Positions 7,788-16,028 of a stretch of 64,000 nt of DNA are shown one piece after another; the stretch's first letter is position 1; each line of letters begins with the position of its first letter. Position numbers and translations under genes: made by a program. Under the pieces are notes generated by a model. It searched no databases and was not told where the DNA came from. It saw only the letters and a program-made list of their open reading frames with translations. Origin of the DNA: Novosphingobium sp. B 225 (GTDB taxonomy: Bacteria > Pseudomonadota > Alphaproteobacteria > Sphingomonadales > Sphingomonadaceae); contig NZ_MWLM01000031.1 in the NCBI RefSeq assembly GCF_002198665.1, forward strand, positions 18,102 through 82,101. Reading direction: 5' to 3'.

Positions 7788-9334
7788 TTGCTTGCCTTTC
7801 TGGCTTTGGCCGGAGCCTTGGCTTTAGCCGAGGGTTTCGATGTGGGCTTGGCTTTGGGCTTTGCCAAGGGCTTGTCCTGTTTCGCGCTCGCCGCTTTGGC
7901 GGGCGCGGGCTTGGGTTCCTGCCGGGCAGCATCGCGCAGCTCGGTAAAGCTATCCTCGATGCACTGTGCGTAGAAATCCGGATCGGGCATCAGCTTGCGA
8001 TCGGCGGTGAAGGCGATGGTTGCCTCCTTGCAATAACTCTGCACCACATGGCCCAGGCCCATCCCGTCAGTCAGGCAGAGCAGGCCCATCATGCTTTCCA
8101 GCCGCGCACCGCTGGAATAGATCGGCACCGGTGGCCCTGGCACATTGGTAACCACGGTAGAGAAGGGCGGGCCAACCCGGTTGGCAAGGCCCAGCCGGGT
8201 ATAGAGCTGCGCCCCCAGCGCCATGAACAGGGCCGGGCTGACCTTGCTCATCTCGGTCATGTTGCGCGCGCCGATCGCGTCGGTCATCGCTTTGCTGTTG
8301 ACCGTCTGCGAATGGACATAGGCAAGCCGTTCGACCGGATCGGCGATGTGTGTACCCAAAGGGGCGATCATCGCGGCGACCTGATTGCCCATGTCGCCCT
8401 TTTCATCGCCCGCACGGACCGAGATCGGGGCCATTGCGGTCAACGTCTTGTCCGGCAGCTCGCCGTGGTGATCGAGGTACTTGCGCAGCGCTCCGCCGAT
8501 CACGGTCAGGAACACGTCGTTGACCTTGCACCCCGGTGTCAGTTCGCGGATCGCCTTGATATCGGCCAGCGGGATCGAGCGGCCTTCGACCACGCGATTG
8601 GGGGAAAGCACCGCGTTGAAGCGGGTGCGCGGGGCGATCATTTCGCCGTGAAGCTTGAAGTCCTTGGCGGCAAGGCCCTTGAGCGCGCGAGCCAGCCCTG
8701 GCACCGCCTTGGCCGCAACGTCCAGCTGGCGCGCGGGGTTGAGGATGCCGTTGAGCCAGCTCTTGGCCAGCAGGGTCGGCACGTTGGGCACTTCTTCTGG
8801 CTGCCAGGTGTCTGGCTGGTTCGGCGGCGGGGCATTTGGGTCAAGCGTGTGGAGCGCCTCCATCAGATCGATCCCGCTCATCCCGTCGATCGCGGCATGA
8901 TGGACCTTGGTGACCATGGCGTATGAGCCAGGGACAACGCCCGGGATGTTGTCCAGACCCTCGATCACCGTGAATTCCCACGGCGGGCGATTGAGATCGA
9001 GCGGGCGGGCAAAGATCCGCGCGGCCTGAATGCACAGTTGCCGCCAGTCCCCCGGCTTGGGCAGGGCAACGTGACGGACGTGGTATTCCAGATCGAATTC
9101 CGCGTCCTCGATCCAATAGGGGTAATCGAGATCGAACGGCACCCGCACCAGTCGTTGGCGCATGGTCTTGGACAGCTGCATCCGGCTTTCAAAGAAGCGC
9201 AGGATATCCTTGTACCGCACGAACCCGCCGGGCGCAGTGGCCGGGTTGTAAATCAGCAGCGATCCGATGTGCATCGGCGAATTGCGCGTTTCCAGCGCGA
9301 CGAAGGAAGCATCCATCCCCTGGAGTTGCCGCAA
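7784..9334 (-). CDS. Wax ester synthase / diacylglycerol O-acyltransferase (WS/DGAT)
   Basis: Bifunctional acyltransferase that transfers fatty acyl-CoA to long-chain alcohols or diacylglycerol for storage lipid. The product starts MRQLQGMDASFVALET, and the catalytic HHAAIDG motif lies at 145-151. The second conserved region (VPGPPVPIYSSGARL) and the closing domain with DPDFYAQCIEDSF are present. The 516 residues exceed the usual 450-480 because of a C-terminal Lys/Ala/Pro tail. The start chosen is TTG at 9334, with GGGAGG eight bases upstream; ATG six codons later is an alternative. It overlaps the hydrolase gene downstream by four bases. Confidence 0.93.
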   Translation of the reverse strand: MRQLQGMDASFVALETRNSPMHIGSLLIYNPATAPGGFVRYKDILRFFESRMQLSKTMRQRLVRVPFDLDYPYWIEDAEFDLEYHVRHVALPKPGDWRQLCIQAARIFARPLDLNRPPWEFTVIEGLDNIPGVVPGSYAMVTKVHHAAIDGMSGIDLMEALHTLDPNAPPPNQPDTWQPEEVPNVPTLLAKSWLNGILNPARQLDVAAKAVPGLARALKGLAAKDFKLHGEMIAPRTRFNAVLSPNRVVEGRSIPLADIKAIRELTPGCKVNDVFLTVIGGALRKYLDHHGELPDKTLTAMAPISVRAGDEKGDMGNQVAAMIAPLGTHIADPVERLAYVHSQTVNSKAMTDAIGARNMTEMSKVSPALFMALGAQLYTRLGLANRVGPPFSTVVTNVPGPPVPIYSSGARLESMMGLLCLTDGMGLGHVVQSYCKEATIAFTADRKLMPDPDFYAQCIEDSFTELRDAARQEPKPAPAKAASAKQDKPLAKPKAKPTSKPSAKAKAPAKARKASK

Positions 9335-9456
9335 GCGCCCTGCCTCCCATTGTTATGCCCGTCTTGTGACGGTCTTGGAAACAGAGCCTAACACACCGGG
9401 GATAGGCGTCAACAAGCCGCTTTCGCGCCGCGGGCCGAGCGCCTATCTGATCCGCA

Positions 9457-11391
9457 ATGTCCAAAAGCGGCCGCCCCGATCAGCCCAATGCTTCCGAGCG
9501 CTTCAACGAGGAGCGGGCGACCTATACCATGAAGGGCAGCCAGCCTGACCTGGAGGCCGGAGTTGCGGCAATCCGCGAGGTGCTGGCGACGCTGAAGCCA
9601 AAGCCCGGGGTTTACCGCATGCTCGATGCACGCGGTGACGTGCTCTATGTCGGCAAGGCGCGGGCGCTGAGGAACCGGGTGGCGAATTACACCCAGGTTG
9701 AGCGGCTGCCGCTGCGGCTGAAACGGATGGTCAGCCAGACCCGCGCCATGACCATCGTCACCACCAACAGCGAGGCTGAGGCGCTGCTGCTGGAAGCGCA
9801 GCTGATCAAGCGGTATCGCCCACCCTACAACGTGCTGCTGCGTGACGATAAGAGCTTTCCTTTCATCCTGCTGAGCGCCGAACATGACTTTCCCCGGATC
9901 ATGAAGCACCGCGGCGCGCGGCGGGCCAAAGGCAATTACTACGGCCCCTTCGCCAGCGCCGGATCGGTCAACACCACGATCAATGCGCTGCAGAAACTGT
10001 TTCTGCTAAGATCTTGTACCGACAGTTTTTTCTCTCGGCGTGACCGGCCATGTCTGCTCTATCAGATCAAGCGCTGCTCTGCGCCGTGCACCGGGCGGAT
10101 CGACGCGTCGGGCTATGCCGAGCTGGTGGACGAGGCCAAGGACTTCCTTGGCGGGCGCAGCGGCGCGGTGCAGGCCAAACTCAATTCCCAGATGGAGGAG
10201 GCCGCCGCCGCGCTCGATTTCGAACGTGCTGCCATGCTGCGTGACCGGCTGCGCGCGGCAACGTTCATCCAGGGCAGCCAGGCGATCAATGCCGAAGGCG
10301 TGGGCAATGCCGACGTTTTCGCGATCGCTATGCGCAACGGCCAGTTCGGCGTGCAGGCATTCTTCATTCGCGGCGGGCAGAACTGGGGCCACCGTGCGTT
10401 CTTTCCCAGCCATACCGAGGGACTGGACGAGGCCGAGGTGCTGACCAGTTTCCTCGCCCAGTTCTATGAGGAAGTGCCCCCGCCGCGCCTGATCCTGATC
10501 GACCGCGCGCTGCCCGAAGCCGATTTGCTGGCCGAGGCGCTGGCCGGGGCCGCGGGCGGCAAAGTGGAGATCTCGATTCCCCAGCGCGGTGACCGCCGCC
10601 GCCTGATCCAGCAGGCCGAACGCAACGCGGCGGAAGCGCTGGAGCGGCGGCAGGCAGAAAGCGGGGCCAAGGCGCGATTGGGCCGTGAGCTGGCGGAATT
10701 CCTTGAACTGCCCGAAGTGCCGCAACGGATCGAGGTTTACGATAACAGCCACGTCCAGGGGGCCCATGCGTTGGGCGCGATGATCGTGGCCGGGCCTGAG
10801 GGCTTCATCAAGGGCCAGTACCGCAAATGGAACATCAAGCAGGCCCAGACCAACGATGACTTCGGCATGATGCGCGAAGTGTTTGGCCGCCGCTTTGCCC
10901 GCGCGGCAGAGGAAGATCCCGACCGCGATGGCGGGATGTGGCCCGATCTGGTCCTGATCGACGGCGGCAAGGGCCAGATGAGCGCGGCGCGCGACACGCT
11001 GGAAGAGATGGGGATCGAGGACGTGCCCTTGATCGCGATTGCCAAGGGGCCGCACCATGGCCGCGACGGGCGCGAGGTGTTCCACTTTCCCGACGGGCGC
11101 GAAAAGATGCTGCCGGTCAATTCACCCTTGCTGTTCCACCTGCAACGGATGCGTGACGAGGTCCACCGTTTTGCCATCGGCGCGCACCGCGACAAGCGCA
11201 GCCGGGCGATCCAGGCATCTCCGCTGGACGAAGTGCCCGGTATCGGCCCGGCCCGCAAACGCGCGCTGCTGCTGCATTTCGGCACTGCCGGCAAGGTCCG
11301 CGCAGCCTCGCTCGAAGACCTGCAACGCGCCCCCGGTGTCAGCGCGGCAGTGGCGCAGACGGTGTATGATTTCTATCATCCCGGCGGGTGA
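9457..11391 (+). CDS. uvrC: UvrABC excinuclease subunit C
   Basis: Nuclease subunit of nucleotide excision repair; makes the 3' then 5' incisions around a UvrB-bound lesion. The 644 residues carry all domains: GIY-YIG (about 47-125, PGVYRML...YVGKA), the cysteine region (CTDSF...CLLYQIKRCSAPC), a UVR motif (about 240-275), the RNase H-like endonuclease with YDNSH (Asp about 429) and DGGKGQ (Asp about 502), and C-terminal helix-hairpin-helix motifs (VPGIGPARKRALL, APGVSAAVA). The ATG at 9457 is preceded by a short spacer from the divergent WS/DGAT gene; ATG at 9532 is a possible internal start. Confidence 0.97.
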   Translation: MSKSGRPDQPNASERFNEERATYTMKGSQPDLEAGVAAIREVLATLKPKPGVYRMLDARGDVLYVGKARALRNRVANYTQVERLPLRLKRMVSQTRAMTIVTTNSEAEALLLEAQLIKRYRPPYNVLLRDDKSFPFILLSAEHDFPRIMKHRGARRAKGNYYGPFASAGSVNTTINALQKLFLLRSCTDSFFSRRDRPCLLYQIKRCSAPCTGRIDASGYAELVDEAKDFLGGRSGAVQAKLNSQMEEAAAALDFERAAMLRDRLRAATFIQGSQAINAEGVGNADVFAIAMRNGQFGVQAFFIRGGQNWGHRAFFPSHTEGLDEAEVLTSFLAQFYEEVPPPRLILIDRALPEADLLAEALAGAAGGKVEISIPQRGDRRRLIQQAERNAAEALERRQAESGAKARLGRELAEFLELPEVPQRIEVYDNSHVQGAHALGAMIVAGPEGFIKGQYRKWNIKQAQTNDDFGMMREVFGRRFARAAEEDPDRDGGMWPDLVLIDGGKGQMSAARDTLEEMGIEDVPLIAIAKGPHHGRDGREVFHFPDGREKMLPVNSPLLFHLQRMRDEVHRFAIGAHRDKRSRAIQASPLDEVPGIGPARKRALLLHFGTAGKVRAASLEDLQRAPGVSAAVAQTVYDFYHPGG

Positions 11392-11700
11392 CACGGGCTG
11401 ACAGGTTTACACGGTTGACACTGTCCAGAGAGGAAGTGTCACCCTCTGTCACCCGGCGCCTTCTTCGCACCGCTAAAACCGACAATGAGAAAGACCGCAG
11501 CCTGCGCAGGGCTGCGTTGCGAATCGGCCTATCAAATCGATCCGATGTAGGAAAATTGTTTGGGCACGCCGCTCTGATTCCAATCACACAACATCCGTTC
11601 GTGTCGAGCGTAGTCGAGACACGTCAGCGCTGGCGTGTCTCGACTACGCTCGACACGAACAGAGATGGGGAGTGGTGGTGGATTGCCAAAGCTACCCCAC
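11392..11700. other. Intergenic region after uvrC with TGACA repeats
   Basis: No supportable gene lies in these 309 bp; a long plus-strand frame here is antisense to the next gene. From 11389 to 11452 there are closely spaced copies of TGACA or its complement: TGACAC 11389, TGACAG 11399, TTACAC 11407, TGACAC 11416, then AGTGTCA 11435 and TGTCAC 11447. TGACACT and AGTGTCA form an inverted pair. It could be an operator cluster. The hairpin repeat at 11597-11660 is listed separately. Confidence 0.5.
11597..11660. repeat. REP-like perfect inverted repeat (27-bp arms), copy 1
   Basis: The arm 11597-11623 (core GTCGAGCGTAGTCGAGACA) is the exact reverse complement of 11634-11660, with a 10-base loop. 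A second copy at 43632-43696 shares nearly the whole arm but has GCGAAG where this has GCGTAG, with the matching change in its other arm. This is a dispersed extragenic palindrome located between the convergent ends of uvrC and the beta-lactamase-fold gene, where it could also act as a transcription barrier. Confidence 0.85.
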
Positions 11701-12828
11701 TCACAACCCAGCATATACCGCCGCAATCAGGGCCTTGGCGCGGGCGTCGTCGCGCAGGTTGGCGTCCATGCGGTTCATCACATAGGCCATGGTCAGGCCG
11801 TTTTCGGGATCGGCCACGGCAAAGGAGCCGCCCCAGCCGGTGTGACCGAAAGTGGCTTCAACCGGTCCGAACACGCCGCTGGAATTGCGCAGGAAACCGG
11901 CTGCCCAATCGCATTCGATGTTCAGCACAAGGTCTGTGTTGCGGATCTGCTGGGCCGTCGCCTTGGCCAGCGTTGCGGGAGAGACCAGTCCGCCCTGCGG
12001 CGCGATCAGGCGGGCATAGATGCTGGCGAGCGCCCGCGCGGTGCCGTGCCCGTTGGCTGATGGCAGGTCTGCCCCGCGCCATTCGGGGGTCATGGCAAAG
12101 CCCGCGCGCAGCGGCGGATTGCCCAGCGCGGCGATCTGCGGCGGGGTGAAGCTGGTCGGATCGACCGGCATGGCGGGCGGCGGAATCAGTTCGGCGCAGC
12201 GGTGGTCTTCACCCGCGGGCAGGCCGATCGAGAAATCCAGCTCCAGCGGCCCGGCGATTTCTTCGGCCACGAATTGCCGGATCGACCGGCCCTCGATCCG
12301 CTGGAACAGTTCGGTTCCGAGAATGCCGATGGCCAGCGCGTGATAGCCGCTGGCGCTGCCCGGTGCCCACAGCGGGGCCTGCTCGGCGAGACGCGCGGCG
12401 GCGGTGCTGCCGCCAACCACGTCCGGTTCGCCCGCCGGCGTGACAAAGCCGCATAGCCCTGCCTGATGCGAAAGCAACTGACCAACCGTTACCGCGCCTT
12501 TGCCATTGGCTGCGAATTCGGGCCAGAAATCAGTCACCGGCTGGTCGTAGGACAACAATCCGCGTTCGACCGCCATGGCATAGCAGGTAGCCTGCACGCC
12601 CTTGGTGGTGGACCAGACGTTGGCGACAGTATCGGATGTCCAGGGGCGGGTGCGGGCCGGATCGGCCCAGCCGCCGTGCAGATCGGCCACCAGTTCACCC
12701 TGCAGAGTTACCGCAAAGGATGCGCCGATTTCATCATGTCGGTCAAAATTGGCGGCGAAAGCTTCACGCACTGCGGCAAAGCGATCTGAGCATGTGCCGC
12801 CGATGGTGGTCTGTGCTGCTGCGGTCAT
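11701..12828 (-). CDS. Serine hydrolase of the beta-lactamase / esterase EstB family
   Basis: A 375-residue protein with the class C beta-lactamase/DD-peptidase fold. The nucleophile motif SxxK is STTK at 73-76 (VWSTTKGVQ), and a second motif with Tyr lies in SGYHALAIG near residue 160. A glycine-rich strand (FGHTGWGGS) near 330 takes the KTG/HTG role. There is no signal peptide, which favours a cytoplasmic esterase of the EstB type over a true beta-lactamase. It runs convergent to uvrC and 24 bp upstream of the thioesterase stop region on the other side. The substrate is unknown. Confidence 0.87.
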   Translation of the reverse strand: MTAAAQTTIGGTCSDRFAAVREAFAANFDRHDEIGASFAVTLQGELVADLHGGWADPARTRPWTSDTVANVWSTTKGVQATCYAMAVERGLLSYDQPVTDFWPEFAANGKGAVTVGQLLSHQAGLCGFVTPAGEPDVVGGSTAAARLAEQAPLWAPGSASGYHALAIGILGTELFQRIEGRSIRQFVAEEIAGPLELDFSIGLPAGEDHRCAELIPPPAMPVDPTSFTPPQIAALGNPPLRAGFAMTPEWRGADLPSANGHGTARALASIYARLIAPQGGLVSPATLAKATAQQIRNTDLVLNIECDWAAGFLRNSSGVFGPVEATFGHTGWGGSFAVADPENGLTMAYVMNRMDANLRDDARAKALIAAVYAGL

Positions 12829-12852
12829 GCTCGTCCCCTCTGGCTTTGCGGT

Positions 12853-13749
12853 TCAGTCCCGCTGCTTGGGGACTACCTTACGGATCATGCCTTCCTGCGC
12901 AACACTGGCGACAAGGCGGCCATCGCGGGTGAAGATCCGGCCGCGGTTGAAGCCGCGTCCGCCGCCGCTCCATGGGCTGTCGGTGGCATAGAGCAGCCAC
13001 TCATCAGCGCGGAACGGTTCGTGGAACCATACCGCGTGGTCCAGACTTGCGCTGACCACTTCGCCTCGCGCCCATGACAGACCGTGGGGCAGGGCGCATG
13101 TGCCCAGCAGCGTCATGTCACTGGTAAAGGCCAGCACCGCGCGATGGATGCGGGGATCATCGGGGAGGGGAGCAACAGCCTTGAACCACGAATGGCTGCG
13201 CGGCGGGGCGGGCGTGGGATTCATCCAGTGCCGTCCTTCAACCGCGCGCATTTCCACCGGACGCGGGCTCAGGAAATGGTGACGAGCTTCGGGCCGGGCC
13301 TGCTCCGCAAAGCGGCGGCGCACCTCAACCTCCGGTTCCAGATCCTCGGGCGGAGGGACTTGCGGCATCTCCGCGTCAACGTGATGCAGCCCTTCCTCGT
13401 GCTTCTGGAAACTGGCGGTCAGGTTCAGGATTGGGCGACCCTGCTGGCTGGCAACCACGCGGCGGTTGGAAAAGGATCCGCCGTCGAAATCGCGCTCAAC
13501 CTTATAGTCTGTCTCGAAATCCTCGCTTCCGCCGCGCAGGAAATAGGCATGCAGCGAATGCGCCGGGCGCGCCGGATCGACGGTCTGTTCCGCCGCAAGC
13601 AGCGCCTGCGCAATCACTTGTCCGCCGAAAACCCGGCCCACCCCGCCGCGTTTGCGCCGGCCGGTGAAGTGATCCGCTTCGCCGGGCTTGACCTCCAGCA
13701 ATCTGACCAGGCCGGCCACCTGCTGTTCGGGGGTAGGTTCGTTTTCCAT
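12853..13749 (-). CDS. tesB: Acyl-CoA thioesterase II
   Basis: Hydrolyses medium- to long-chain acyl-CoA to free fatty acid and CoA. The 298 residues match TesB, a double hot-dog protein. Visible marks are the N-terminal RVFGGQVIAQALLAA segment near residue 38, HSLHAYFLRGG near 83, the central linker with PRPVEMRAVEGRHW, and the C-terminal SLDHAVWFHEPFRAD block that contains the conserved Asp, followed by a Thr/Gln-containing end (GFNRGRIFTRDG). It is followed by the serine hydrolase gene 24 bp away on the same strand, so the two may be cotranscribed. Confidence 0.94.
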   Translation of the reverse strand: MENEPTPEQQVAGLVRLLEVKPGEADHFTGRRKRGGVGRVFGGQVIAQALLAAEQTVDPARPAHSLHAYFLRGGSEDFETDYKVERDFDGGSFSNRRVVASQQGRPILNLTASFQKHEEGLHHVDAEMPQVPPPEDLEPEVEVRRRFAEQARPEARHHFLSPRPVEMRAVEGRHWMNPTPAPPRSHSWFKAVAPLPDDPRIHRAVLAFTSDMTLLGTCALPHGLSWARGEVVSASLDHAVWFHEPFRADEWLLYATDSPWSGGGRGFNRGRIFTRDGRLVASVAQEGMIRKVVPKQRD

Positions 13750-13816
13750 CGCAACCCTTTGGTGGGGGTTGTGGGGAAGGTCAAGCGGGGGCGGGGGACG
13801 AGAGCTGGCATATTCT

Positions 13817-13841
13817 CCCCCTCCTCTGAAGAGGAAGGGGG
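13817..13841. repeat. Short palindromic repeat (CCCCCTCCTCT type)
   Basis: CCCCCTCCTCT pairs with AGAGGAAGGGGG around a short loop, in the 100-bp gap between the cupin gene and tesB. It is nearly identical to the right half of the element at 38227-38333 (CCCCCTCCTCTAAAGAGGAAG). In minus-strand RNA it could also serve as a hairpin after the cupin gene. Confidence 0.65.
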
Positions 13842-13849
13842 CTGCCAGC

Positions 13850-14683
13850 TTACCCCCGGACCTTCCGGATCAGCCGCCAGCCCAGCGCCTTGACCTGATT
13901 GCCATGCGGCCAGCGCCCGGTGCTCACCGGCTTCATGCCGATGCGCCGCAGCACCGCGTTGAACGCGCGTGCGTCGGCTTCGGCAAAAGACCATTCGCTG
14001 CGCCAGGTGATCGACAGCGAAACCGAACCTTCGGGGCCGTTCCTTACGTAATGCGGGGCCATCACTGGAACGAACAGCGCTTCGCCCGGGCCAAGCGGGA
14101 ATTTCATCCCGCCCGCTTCCAATTCATCCCGCCAGGTCAGTTCGCGCCCGCCGCCGGTGTGGTAGGTTTCGTGGACTTCGTCCGGGGCATAGGCCGGATC
14201 GCCCGCGGGGAACTGGGTCATCACCTTGCTGCCGCGGATCTGCAGCAGGATGTTGTGCTCAGGATCGAAATGGTATGGGGTGACCCCATTGGGGCTGGTG
14301 ATGAACACGAAGCCCTGGGTCTTCATCATCCGCCCGGTCCTGGCTTCGATCTCTGGCTGGATCTCGCTCAGCAGATCGGCCAGCAGCGCGGCATATTCGG
14401 GCACCTGTTCGATATTCTTGAGCGCGGCCCAACTGCCGGTCTGTTCGATCCGGCGGATCGTGTCGCCAATGCTCAGGCCCGACGCCCCGGGCTTTTCGGT
14501 GATCCCGATCGGCAGGTCGGCCTTGTTGTATTCGATCGAACTGGCAGGCAGTTTTTCCGCCAGACTGGCCAGGGCATCCAAATCCAGCAAGGGGTGGTGG
14601 CCCAGCCGGTGGTGCAGCTTATGCGGCACTTCGGGATAATTCGCGGCAAAGGTGGCGCGGTCATCGCTTGAAAACACGGTCAT
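13850..14683 (-). CDS. JmjC-like cupin protein (cupin_8 type)
   Basis: A 277-residue protein with a JmjC/cupin_8 pattern, a family of Fe(II)/2-oxoglutarate dioxygenases. The candidate iron ligands are His138 and Asp140 in YHFDPEHN and His211 in APHYVRNG. A basic residue in the strand LQIRGSKVM (about 150) fits cofactor or substrate binding. Before these is an alpha-helical N-terminal half. The C-terminal part (VSLSITWRSEW) resembles proteins annotated as cupin or transcription factor-like hydroxylases. Its start overlaps the stop of the acyltransferase gene upstream by four bases (ATGA), which implies a joint function. The hydroxylated substrate is unknown. Confidence 0.83.
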   Translation of the reverse strand: MTVFSSDDRATFAANYPEVPHKLHHRLGHHPLLDLDALASLAEKLPASSIEYNKADLPIGITEKPGASGLSIGDTIRRIEQTGSWAALKNIEQVPEYAALLADLLSEIQPEIEARTGRMMKTQGFVFITSPNGVTPYHFDPEHNILLQIRGSKVMTQFPAGDPAYAPDEVHETYHTGGGRELTWRDELEAGGMKFPLGPGEALFVPVMAPHYVRNGPEGSVSLSITWRSEWSFAEADARAFNAVLRRIGMKPVSTGRWPHGNQVKALGWRLIRKVRG

Positions 14684-15855
14684 GGCATTATTCCATTGGG
14701 ATTGCGGCCCAATTCGGCCTTTAGGAGTTGACGGAACGCGGCGCGGCGCAGCTTGCCGCCAATCGCGATCGACAAGCGTCCGATCGCACGGCGTTCGCGC
14801 CAGATGTGGTCGATCATCGGATGATCGGCCGCGGCGCAGCTATCGGTCCAGCGCACCAGCGGATGGTCCAGCATGGCGAGGTTCTCGCGCTGGAGCAGCA
14901 CGCCGGGGCTGTATCGGGCATAGCGCTCGTCGAACGCGGTCTTGTAGCTGAAGGCACCCGGCGGGGTCAGGAAGCTGGCCAGCATGGCGATTGGTTCGCC
15001 ATCCAGGTTCAGTGTCAACCGTTCGAGTCGCCCATGACTGGCTGCGCCCGAAAGCGCCTCGCGAAACATGCGGGTGGTGGTCTGATGCGAGGCGAGGGCA
15101 GAGCCTGCGCCGCCTTTCCAGCCCGAATGTTCCAGGGCCAGAAAATCGTCGATCCAGCGGCCGAGATGCTCATCGCCTTCTGTGCGCTCCAGCGTCACTT
15201 CGCCCAGTTCGGACAAGCGGGCGAATTGGCGGCGCAGTTCCTTGCGCTTTTTGCCGGACAGCGCGGCTTCGAAATAGGCATCGCGGGAAAAATCGGACTG
15301 CAACAGGGCGCGCTGTTCGATGTGCACCAGCCCGGCAAGGCGCTGCTGTTCGTCCAGCACTTGCGCCAGCGCGGTCTGCAAGGGGCCGTCCAGCGGCATG
15401 TGCGGCAGATGCAGGAACAGGGCGAGGCCGGGCGCACGGTCGGCCCAATCCAGCAGTGCCCGCCAGAAATGCCGCTCCAGCCCGGCAGCAACCAGGGGTG
15501 CACCAAGGAAGCAGTTGCCGTGAATCCAGGTTGTCAGTTGTGGGATCGGCCAGCGGTAATAGCGCGGCTCGCGCCGGATTGGCAGCAATCCGGCCAGTTC
15601 GCCATCGCATTCGAACCGCAGCAGGCGCACGGACCCTTCGGGATCATGGGCGCGCAGGGCAGGGAGCAAGTACCAGCTTTCGAAGAACGGATTGGGTTCG
15701 CTGGCGCAAGCGGTCAGCGCGTCCCAGGCGAGGCGGGCTTCCGGATCCTCGAAGATGCGCCAGTCGACCGGGCGGATGCGGGCCACGGGCGCAACAAGGG
15801 GCGCAGCATAGTGCTGCATCGCACCGGGCGGAGCCAGCTCTGCCTTGCTTGCCAC
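14680..15855 (-). CDS. GNAT-fold acyltransferase of the BioF2/CelD (FemAB-like) family
   Basis: A 391-residue protein of the FemAB-like GNAT group (Acetyltransf_6), enzymes implicated in cell-surface or polysaccharide modification. Evidence is the C-terminal half with GEPIAMLASFL followed by the family-typical SYKTAFDERYARYSPGVLL (about 310-330), and an N-terminal half with FFESWYLLPAL. No signal peptide is seen. It is the first gene of a leftward pair, overlapping the cupin gene by four bases, with tesB farther along. The acyl donor and acceptor cannot be told from the sequence. Confidence 0.82.
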   Translation of the reverse strand: MASKAELAPPGAMQHYAAPLVAPVARIRPVDWRIFEDPEARLAWDALTACASEPNPFFESWYLLPALRAHDPEGSVRLLRFECDGELAGLLPIRREPRYYRWPIPQLTTWIHGNCFLGAPLVAAGLERHFWRALLDWADRAPGLALFLHLPHMPLDGPLQTALAQVLDEQQRLAGLVHIEQRALLQSDFSRDAYFEAALSGKKRKELRRQFARLSELGEVTLERTEGDEHLGRWIDDFLALEHSGWKGGAGSALASHQTTTRMFREALSGAASHGRLERLTLNLDGEPIAMLASFLTPPGAFSYKTAFDERYARYSPGVLLQRENLAMLDHPLVRWTDSCAAADHPMIDHIWRERRAIGRLSIAIGGKLRRAAFRQLLKAELGRNPNGIMP

Positions 15856-15964
15856 TGTTACCGTTCCTCACACAGTTGGCGGAGCGCCACTGCGGGGCCG
15901 GTTTAGCGCTGAAATGCCAAGGAAAGCCTAACGCTCAGAGACCCGGCCAGGTTCGAACCTTGAG

Positions 15965-16000
15965 AAAACAAAACCCCGCCCGGATCGCTCCGGACGGGGT
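15965..16000 (-). terminator. Rho-independent terminator after hppA
   Basis: CCCCGCCCGGA and TCCGGACGGGG form an 11-bp stem with one mismatch around a TCGC loop. Read on the minus strand the stem is followed by TTTTGTTTTC. It lies 29 bp beyond the hppA stop at 16029 and ends the leftward hisG-to-hppA run. Confidence 0.88.
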
Positions 16001-16028
16001 CTGCTTCACCCTGGCGGGCAGGCGGAGC

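Noticed and set aside
11701..12828. Beta-lactamase resistance gene
   Set aside because: It has the SxxK fold but lacks a signal peptide and the usual Tyr-x-Asn; an EstB-type esterase is more likely.
15940..15965. T-arm-like GGTTCGAACC, possible tRNA
   Set aside because: No acceptor or anticodon arm can be formed around it; the sequence is a self-complementary piece near the hppA terminator.
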